DNA of 5,395 nt from an uncultured Eubacteriales bacterium. Its GTDB lineage: Bacteria; Bacillota_A; Clostridia; Saccharofermentanales; Saccharofermentanaceae. Where the stretch lies: contig OMQY01000123.1 in assembly GCA_900313405.1 (NCBI GenBank), positions 1-5,395 of the forward strand, read 5' to 3'. Below are positions 1 to 4,180 of the stretch, piece after piece. The number at the start of each line of letters is the position of its first letter. Within the stretch, counting starts at the first letter, position 1. The notes under the pieces are model-generated. The model ran no database searches, had not been told where the DNA came from, and saw only the letters and a program-made list of their open reading frames with translations. Both the position numbers and the translations under genes were made by a program.

Positions 1-121
1 CGATGCAGCAGAATGGGATACAAAGGCTAAGGATCTTGCAGCAAGATTTGTCAAGAACTTCAAGAAGTATGAGACAAATGAGGCAGGTAAGGCTCTCGTA
101 GCTGCAGGCCCTCAGCTCTGA
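1..121 (+). CDS. pckA: Phosphoenolpyruvate carboxykinase (ATP), C-terminal end (partial)
   Basis: Only the last 39 codons are present, read in the frame starting at base 2 and stopping at TGA 119-121. The peptide contains [12 protein letters not shown] and ends [14 protein letters not shown] recognise this as the characteristic C-terminus of ATP-dependent PEP carboxykinase, whose bacterial members usually end in a VAAGP-x-L type tail. The enzyme is cytosolic and interconverts oxaloacetate plus ATP with phosphoenolpyruvate, CO2 and ADP. In fermenting anaerobes it often runs in the CO2-fixing direction. All catalytic and nucleotide-binding residues lie upstream of the window, so activity cannot be judged here. 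A hairpin terminator follows 29 bases after the stop, so the gene probably ends its transcription unit. The assignment rests on the tail sequence alone. Confidence 0.85.
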   Translation, partial: DAAEWDTKAKDLAARFVKNFKKYETNEAGKALVAAGPQL

Positions 122-150
122 TAAGTTCTTAACAGCTTAAACAGACATTG

Positions 151-186
151 ATATCCCGGTCGGTCCGCCGCCCGGGATATTTGTTT
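151..186 (+). terminator. Rho-independent terminator of pckA
   Basis: ATATCCCGG (151-159) pairs perfectly with CCGGGATAT (172-180). After one mismatch the stem can continue with CGG (161-163) against CCG (168-170), closing on a four-base loop. The T-rich run TTGTTT follows directly (181-186). The hairpin starts 29 bases after the pckA stop. The T tract is short and interrupted by one G, so termination may be incomplete. Confidence 0.8.
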
Positions 187-213
187 ACAACAAAAGAACG
201 GGGTTGATATAAT
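184..213 (+). promoter_or_regulatory. Sigma-A-type promoter of the Nif11 precursor cassette
   Basis: A -35 like TTTACA (184-189) lies 18 bases upstream of a perfect -10 TATAAT (208-213). Transcription would start near 219-221, giving a leader of about 43 bases before the first precursor gene. The -35 box overlaps the T tract of the pckA terminator, so the two units are packed tightly. No operator is apparent. The call is by consensus match only. Confidence 0.65.
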
Positions 214-234
214 TTAAAGAAGATCCGGTTCCCG

Positions 235-257
235 GAGGTATTTCATGTGGAGGTGAT
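235..257 (+). promoter_or_regulatory. Tandem Shine-Dalgarno sites with a three-codon mini-ORF
   Basis: GGAGGT (235-240) sits five bases before an ATG at 245 that opens a mini-ORF, ATG TGG AGG TGA (245-256, Met-Trp-Arg-stop). The mini-ORF itself contains the second site, GGAGGTGAT (249-257), correctly spaced for the precursor ATG at 263. This second site decides the start of the precursor gene. Whether the first site and mini-ORF are ever translated is unknown. They could couple or modulate initiation, or be chance. Confidence 0.4.
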
Positions 258-262
258 ATGAG

Positions 263-577
263 ATGGATTCGACAGCATTTCTTGAGAGATTACAGAATGA
301 TCCCGGTTTTGCCGCAGAAGTAAATGATGCGGTAAGAGCAAAGATCGGTGACGGGCAGCCCGATATCGAGAGTGTAAGAGCTGCTATCGCCGAAGCAGCT
401 AACGATATGGGGTACGAGATGACGAAGCAACAGGCTGACGATCTCGAATTACTTCATTCCGGCGAACTGTCTGAAGAAGAACTCGGCAAGGTGGCCGGAG
501 GTTGTACGCCTCTTCTCGGGATCAGCTTTATCCTGGCGACACTTGGATCGGTCTTTATCACCACTCAGGCTGACTGA
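263..577 (+). CDS. Nif11-type leader peptide, ribosomal natural-product precursor 1
   Basis: This 104-residue peptide has the layout of Nif11-like RiPP precursors. An acidic helical leader (about residues 1-80) starts with F-L-E-R-L-x-x-D-x-x-F, has the mid-leader GYEMTK (50-55), and ends ELSEEELGKVAGG (68-80). The double glycine is the usual cut site for a C39-type peptidase. The predicted core is residues 81-104: Cys81, then a mostly hydrophobic stretch containing ISFILATLGSVFIT, ending TQAD. The core has one Cys, one Pro and several Ser/Thr, and its net charge is slightly negative, unlike typical cationic bacteriocins. The start at 263 is fixed by GGAGGTGAT at 249-257. A strong promoter lies upstream and a paralog 72 bases downstream. 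No modification enzyme or exporter is in the window, so the type of modification, if any, cannot be named. Family assignment is firm; core boundary and function are inferred. Confidence 0.85.
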   Translation: MDSTAFLERLQNDPGFAAEVNDAVRAKIGDGQPDIESVRAAIAEAANDMGYEMTKQQADDLELLHSGELSEEELGKVAGGCTPLLGISFILATLGSVFITTQAD

Positions 578-868
578 GCCGACGCGCAGAGATGTGTGAA
601 GGCAGAGAGTCATTTGATAAACGCAATATTATAAACAGGAGATATTCGTATGAAGACATCAAGAGAATTCTGGGAGAGGCTTGGTGAGGATACTGCATTT
701 GTCGAGGAAGTCAACAAGCAGATCGAATCAAGAGGCGGTGATCTCTATTCTTTGGTCGATATAGCCGGCGAGAACGGATATGAATTGACTAAGGAAGAGA
801 TCGACGGGCTTTCCAAAAAGAGCATGGAAGAGCTGTCTGACGAGGAACTCGGGAAAGTAGCCGGCGGG
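464..868 (+). repeat. Duplicated leader-end segment in the two precursor genes
   Basis: Bases 464-502 and 830-868 (39 bases each) encode ELSEEELGKVAGG and ELSDEELGKVAGG and are clearly similar at the DNA level. A second matched block encodes ATLGS-x-x-IT at 536-562 and 911-937. These are paralogous gene copies rather than a separate mobile repeat. The span given covers the two leader-end copies and the DNA between them. Confidence 0.7.
637..642 (+). promoter_or_regulatory. Ribosome binding site of precursor 2
   Basis: AGGAGA at 637-642 lies seven bases before the ATG at 650 and fixes that start. The 72-base gap between the two precursor genes shows no convincing promoter or terminator, so co-transcription from the 184-213 promoter is likely. 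Confidence 0.7.
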
Positions 869-958
869 ACCTGGGGTGCAACACTCGTTATCTCCGGCTT
901 CCTTATCTGGGCAACACTCGGTTCTATTGCTATCACCGGAACATTTGACCGATCATAA
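650..958 (+). CDS. Nif11-type leader peptide, ribosomal natural-product precursor 2
   Basis: This 102-residue paralog of the preceding gene has an N-terminal FWERLGEDTAFVEEVN (7-22), a GYELTK mid-leader motif (43-48) and the leader end ELSDEELGKVAGG (61-73). That end matches the first precursor at 12 of 13 residues. The predicted core, residues 74-102, begins TWGATLV, continues ISGFLIWATLGSIAIT (81-96) and ends GTFDRS. It has no cysteine at all, which argues against lanthionine or sulfur-to-alpha-carbon crosslinks within this core. Ser/Thr-based changes, cyclisation or no modification remain possible. The last part of the core matches the first precursor (ATLGS, then V/I, any residue, I, T), so the two may be a pair acting together or duplicates of one product. 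The gene is probably in one operon with its neighbour. Family is confident; product class is not. Confidence 0.85.
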   Translation: MKTSREFWERLGEDTAFVEEVNKQIESRGGDLYSLVDIAGENGYELTKEEIDGLSKKSMEELSDEELGKVAGGTWGATLVISGFLIWATLGSIAITGTFDRS

Positions 959-970
959 GGATACTTTTCC

Positions 971-1069
971 ATGAATTCATCTAGGGACTTTTTCGACAGG
1001 CTGCAGTCAGATGCGGAGTTCGTTAACGAGATGCAACATGAAGGAAGGAAACTGACAGTCTGCGCTTAG
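971..1069 (+). pseudogene. Truncated third Nif11 leader copy
   Basis: A 32-residue reading frame starts MNSSRDFFDRLQSDAEFVNE and stops at TAG 1067-1069. Its first 21 residues align without gaps to precursor 2, with 10 identities including the F, R-L, D and F-V-x-E positions of the Nif11 leader. After NEM the similarity ends, and a short unrelated tail (QHEGRKLTVCA) follows. The mid-leader GYE motif, the double glycine and the core are all missing. AAGGA at 957-961 is well placed as its ribosome binding site and overlaps the stop of precursor 2, so it may still be translated. The frame ends nine bases before the trkH stop codon on the other strand, so the lost part was probably deleted at this junction. 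It could instead be a real small leader-like peptide, but I consider that less likely. Confidence 0.65.
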
Positions 1070-1076
1070 GATCCTA
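1067..1076. repeat. Perfect 10-bp palindrome at the cassette/trkH junction
   Basis: TAGGATCCTA is fully self-complementary. It covers the stop codon of the truncated leader copy and the gap before the trkH stop. It has no loop and no adjacent T run, so it is not a convincing terminator for either strand. It may be chance. Confidence 0.35.
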
Positions 1077-1078
1077 TA

Positions 1079-2545
1079 TTATTTCTTCCTCTTGGCGACT
1101 GAATCCATAGCACCTTTATAAAGACTCGGATGGAACAGGATCAGCATCGGGAAGAGCTCAAGTCTTCCTGCGAGCATATCGAACATAAGAACGAACTTGG
1201 ATAACGGATCGAGGAATCCGTAATTACATGTAGGTCCGACCTTTGACAGGCCCGGGCCTATATTATTGAGACAGGCGAGGACTGCGGTGAATGTCGTCTC
1301 GAGATCATAATCCTCGAAGGAGAGAATGAATATCGAGATCATCAGTATCGAAAAGAACGTGATGAGATACACGTTGATCGCCCGGATAACGTCGTGCTCG
1401 ACAGGTTTGCCGTCCATATTGACCTTGCGGACGATCTTGGGGTGGATGTAGGACGACAGTTCCTTACGGATAGTCTTCATCAGCACGATGATACGACTGA
1501 CCTTAACACCGCCGCCGGTACTGCCGGCGCAGGCTCCGACGAACATCATGACGATAAGCACATATTTGGCAACGGAGGGCCACAGGTCGAAGTCGTCAGA
1601 CGCGAATCCCGTAGAAGACGTAAGTGACGATACCTGGAAGAACGCATGGGTAAGTGCCTGAAATGCGCTCTCATATTTGTCCGCGATGCTGATAAAGACG
1701 ACGGCGACAGCCATCGCTATCATGGCAACATATCCCTTGACCTCTTCGAGCGTGAAAGCGCGTTTGAACTGACGCAGGAGCAGGAAATAATAGGCATTGA
1801 AGTTGACTCCGAACAGGAGCATGAAGATCGCCGCGATCCACTGGACATAGGCCGAATAGCTCGCGAAGCTGTCTGCCTTAACGCCGAATCCGCCGGTCCC
1901 CGCCGTTCCGAATGAGAGGCAGAGGGAGTCGAAGAGTGACATGCCGCCGATAAGAAGGAGGATGACCTCGATGACTGTCATCGCCAGATAGATCTTATAG
2001 AGGATACGCGCAGTGGCCCCGATCTTGGGTACGAGCTTGCCTACGGACGGACCCGGGCTCTCGGCTCTCATGAGATTGATGTTGGAGCCGCCGCTCATGG
2101 GGATAACGGCGAGAAGGAAGACAAGAACGCCCATGCCGCCCAGCCAGTGAGTAAAGCTCCTCCAGAACAGTGCCGTGTGCGACAGGCCCTCGACGTCGTC
2201 AAGTATGCTCGCACCGGTCGTCGTAAAACCCGATACCGTCTCGAACAGAGCATTGACGAAGTTCGGGATCTCTCCCGTAATAACGAAAGGAAGGCATCCG
2301 CACAGACTCATTAGTATCCAGCTCAGCGCAGTCGATATGCAGCCTTCCTTCATATATATCATCGTATTGTTCGGCTTAAAGGCACATCCGATCATTCCGA
2401 CTGACATCAGAGCGAGCGCCACGATGAGATAGATGATGCCTTCCTCCTCGCGGTAACACAGTGCGACGATACAAGGCAGGAGCATAAACGCGCCCTCGAT
2501 CCTCATTATCTGGCACAGTATGTATCGGATCATGGATATATTCAT
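1079..2545 (-). CDS. trkH: Trk potassium uptake system, membrane channel subunit TrkH
   Basis: This 488-residue integral membrane protein is close in length to E. coli TrkH (483). TrkH-family proteins fold as four membrane-pore-membrane repeats, each supplying a selectivity-filter glycine. The expected loops are visible: SGFTTTGAS (105-113), GTAGTGGFG (213-221), TSSTGF (309-314) and NNIGPG (427-432). The conserved intramembrane-loop motif GSTGGGVK (341-348) and the C-terminal GRLELFP (460-466) are also present, so the protein looks complete and functional. It forms the K+ pore and is gated by cytosolic TrkA. The start at 2545 overlaps the trkA stop as ATGA, and an AAAGGA ribosome site lies nine bases upstream inside trkA, so translation is probably coupled. 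Its 3' end faces the precursor cassette with no visible terminator. Confidence 0.95.
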   Translation of the reverse strand: MNISMIRYILCQIMRIEGAFMLLPCIVALCYREEEGIIYLIVALALMSVGMIGCAFKPNNTMIYMKEGCISTALSWILMSLCGCLPFVITGEIPNFVNALFETVSGFTTTGASILDDVEGLSHTALFWRSFTHWLGGMGVLVFLLAVIPMSGGSNINLMRAESPGPSVGKLVPKIGATARILYKIYLAMTVIEVILLLIGGMSLFDSLCLSFGTAGTGGFGVKADSFASYSAYVQWIAAIFMLLFGVNFNAYYFLLLRQFKRAFTLEEVKGYVAMIAMAVAVVFISIADKYESAFQALTHAFFQVSSLTSSTGFASDDFDLWPSVAKYVLIVMMFVGACAGSTGGGVKVSRIIVLMKTIRKELSSYIHPKIVRKVNMDGKPVEHDVIRAINVYLITFFSILMISIFILSFEDYDLETTFTAVLACLNNIGPGLSKVGPTCNYGFLDPLSKFVLMFDMLAGRLELFPMLILFHPSLYKGAMDSVAKRKK

Positions 2546-3930
2546 CTGAGAATATCCTTTATGTCGGTAAATCCGGTATTCGTGGTAACGATCATGACCG
2601 TATCGTTCGGCCTGATGACATCATCACCGGCCGGGATGATCAACTGTCCCTCCCTGAAGATAAAGCTGATCAGAAGATTGCTCTTAAGCTTCATGTCACG
2701 GAGCGGAATGCCTGTGACCTCCGACTCTTCGGTAACCTTGAACTCGATCGCTTCGGCCCTCATATCGAAAAGGTGATACAAAGTCTCGATGCTTGACCCG
2801 CTCGCGGCCTTCCTGGCGCGAACATACGCGATGATCGCCTCGGACGTGATGTACTTCGGATATATAACGCTTCCGAGATCCATATTGTTGAACACGTTAC
2901 TGAATCCCAGACGGTTGATCTTTGTGATGATCTTTGCCTTCGATACCTGTTTGGCGTGAAGCGTCAGAACAACGTTCTCCTCATCGATACCGGTAAGAGG
3001 GACAAAGGCTTCGACATCGGCGATGCCTTCTTCCTTAAGAAGATCCGGATTGGCGCCGTCACCGTTGATGATGATCGCCTTCGGCAGGAGTGTCGTAAGT
3101 TTCTCGCACCTGTCGCGGTCACGCTCGATGATCTTGACGGAGATACCGGCCCGGATCAGCTGATCGGCGAGGTAATAGGCCGAACGTCCTCCGCCTACGA
3201 GCATCGCGCTCTTGACCTGCCGGGTATTAAAGCCGACGGCATTAAGGAAATACTTGGATCCCTTACGGGTCGATACGACTGAGATAAGGTCGCCTGCCTG
3301 CAGAACGAAGTTACCGGACGGGATATGGACATCGCCGTTCCTCTCGACGCCGCAGATAAGGATATCGTTCGTTATCTCGGCTCCGAGCTGTGCGACGGAC
3401 ATTCCGTCGAGTATGTTGCCCTCGGGGATCTTGAACTTGGCAAGTTCCGCCTGACCGTGAGCAAAGGAGTTGACTTCCAGGGCGGTCGGAAGATAAAGGA
3501 CACGCGCCATCTCGCGGGCGGCCTCGAGTTCGGGATTGATGATCAAGGCCAGACCTAACTTCTCTCTCAGATAGCCGACTTCACGGCTGTAGTCCGGAGT
3601 ACGGACTCGCGCGATGGAGGCGCATCCTTCAAACTGTCTGGCTATGGTGCAGCAGAGGAGATTAAGTTCATCGGAATCAGTAACTGCTATGATGAGATCA
3701 GCATCAGCGATACCGGCTTCCTTCTGTGTCGTGTAGCTGGCACCGTTGCCGACATAACCCATAACGTCATAGAGATTCGTGATGTCCTGGATCCTCGCGG
3801 GATCCTGATCGATTATGGTTATGTCATGACCTTCGCGGCTTAACTGTTCGACGAGGTTATAGCCTACCTTACCGGCGCCCACGATCATGATATTAAGTCC
3901 TGACCGGACGTTCTTGCGTCTGTCTCTCAT
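2542..3930 (-). CDS. trkA: Trk potassium uptake system, NAD-binding regulatory subunit TrkA
   Basis: This 462-residue cytosolic protein matches the two-halved TrkA architecture (E. coli TrkA is 458). The first Rossmann RCK-N half carries IMIVGAGKVG with G18, G20 and G23 of the dinucleotide-binding GxGxxG, and an acidic D41 at the end of beta-2 (IIDQD) expected to bind the ribose. An RCK-C domain follows at about 150-235. The second Rossmann half begins near 242 with LVGGGRSA (246-251 replacing GxGxxG), a changed glycine motif that may bind nucleotide differently. A second RCK-C fills about 380-462. TrkA tetramers gate TrkH in response to nucleotide. The start at 3930 follows GGGGAG five bases upstream. 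It gives a basic extension of about 11 residues before the usual family start. The next in-frame ATG (residue 15) would cut into beta-1, so I keep the long start. Confidence 0.95.
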   Translation of the reverse strand: MRDRRKNVRSGLNIMIVGAGKVGYNLVEQLSREGHDITIIDQDPARIQDITNLYDVMGYVGNGASYTTQKEAGIADADLIIAVTDSDELNLLCCTIARQFEGCASIARVRTPDYSREVGYLREKLGLALIINPELEAAREMARVLYLPTALEVNSFAHGQAELAKFKIPEGNILDGMSVAQLGAEITNDILICGVERNGDVHIPSGNFVLQAGDLISVVSTRKGSKYFLNAVGFNTRQVKSAMLVGGGRSAYYLADQLIRAGISVKIIERDRDRCEKLTTLLPKAIIINGDGANPDLLKEEGIADVEAFVPLTGIDEENVVLTLHAKQVSKAKIITKINRLGFSNVFNNMDLGSVIYPKYITSEAIIAYVRARKAASGSSIETLYHLFDMRAEAIEFKVTEESEVTGIPLRDMKLKSNLLISFIFREGQLIIPAGDDVIRPNDTVMIVTTNTGFTDIKDILR

Positions 3931-3960
3931 CTGTTCTCCCCGTTAAGAAATTGATATTCC

Positions 3961-3979
3961 GACGTGAACATAATACGTC
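3961..3979. repeat. Inverted repeat overlapping the trkA -10 region
   Basis: GACGT (3961-3965) and ACGTC (3975-3979) form five-base inverted arms around nine bases that contain the candidate trkA -10 box. The geometry fits a dimeric repressor site. The arms are short and no known operator consensus is matched. Confidence 0.3.
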
Positions 3980-3997
3980 AAAAAACAAAAATATAAA
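3970..3997 (-). promoter_or_regulatory. Candidate promoter of trkAH
   Basis: On the minus strand, TTTATA (3997-3992) and TATTAT (3975-3970) are separated by 16 bases, matching the sigma-A consensus at 4 of 6 and 5 of 6 positions. The predicted start, near 3963, leaves a leader of about 32 bases. The -10 box lies inside a small inverted repeat (3961-3979), a possible operator. The region is A/T rich, so chance matches are likely. Confidence 0.35.
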
Positions 3998-4053
3998 AGA
4001 AGAAAGAGCCACTTAATGAAAGAATGTAACGGCATATCCGCGAGGCGCCGTCT

Positions 4054-4108
4054 GCTCGAAAAGTTAAAAATGCTTTAGTCCGTGTTAAGAGGGAGTTAAT
4101 TTTCGAGC
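4054..4108. repeat. Inverted repeat with 9-base arms in the divergent intergenic region
   Basis: GCTCGAAAA (4054-4062) is the exact reverse complement of TTTTCGAGC (4100-4108). The pairing can extend to TTAA beyond a one-base bulge, enclosing about 37 bases. It lies upstream of the SH3b-gene promoter and outside the predicted trkA transcript, so a protein-binding site is more likely than an RNA structure. The rest of 3931-4180 is A/T-rich promoter DNA with no gene or riboswitch that I can recognise. Confidence 0.4.
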
Positions 4109-4135
4109 GTTCAGATACCCAAACGTGCTTTGCGG

Positions 4136-4144
4136 TGGTAAAAT
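4136..4144 (+). promoter_or_regulatory. Candidate extended -10 promoter of the SH3b gene
   Basis: TGGTAAAAT is an extended -10 element (TG, one base, then TAAAAT). No good -35 is seen 16-18 bases upstream, which an extended -10 can tolerate. The predicted start near 4151 gives a leader of about 30 bases holding GGGGAG (4163-4168). Confidence 0.4.
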
Positions 4145-4180
4145 CACAATAGATCATTCTGCGGGGAGAACAGAAATCGG

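Larger units (their letters stand above)
3931..4173. repeat. 12-bp inverted repeat in the leaders of trkA and the SH3b gene
   Basis: CGGGGAGAACAG occurs on the plus strand at 4162-4173 and, perfectly inverted, at 3931-3942, directly before the trkA ATG. In each case it contains the GGGGAG likely to act as Shine-Dalgarno for the gene it precedes: trkA to the left and the SH3b gene to the right. Part of the match is expected from shared ribosome-site function. The extra AACAG and leading C are not. Confidence 0.5.

Noticed and set aside
614..632. Internal promoter between the two precursor genes (TTGATA and TATTAT)
   Set aside because: The boxes are only seven bases apart, and no -35 exists at proper spacing from TATTAT.
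503..955. Lanthipeptide or sactipeptide assignment for the precursors
   Set aside because: Core 2 has no Cys and core 1 only one, and no LanM or radical-SAM gene is nearby, so a specific class is not supported.
745..972. 75-codon minus-strand frame opposite precursor 2
   Set aside because: It lies antisense over a gene with clear family similarity, is Ser/Pro-rich as expected from the reversed codons, and has no recognisable domain.
1394..2432. Several plus-strand frames of 77-89 codons inside trkH
   Set aside because: They are shadows of the trkH coding sequence; none has a convincing ribosome site or domain, and trkH is intact on the other strand.
2561..3558. Plus-strand frames of 71-108 codons inside trkA
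   Set aside because: They overlap one another antisense to a complete, conserved trkA and look like no known protein.
3931..4180. c-di-AMP (ydaO-type) riboswitch upstream of trkA
   Set aside because: Such elements precede some Firmicute K+ transporter genes, but I could not find the expected conserved blocks or helices; the hairpins present are short and mutually exclusive.
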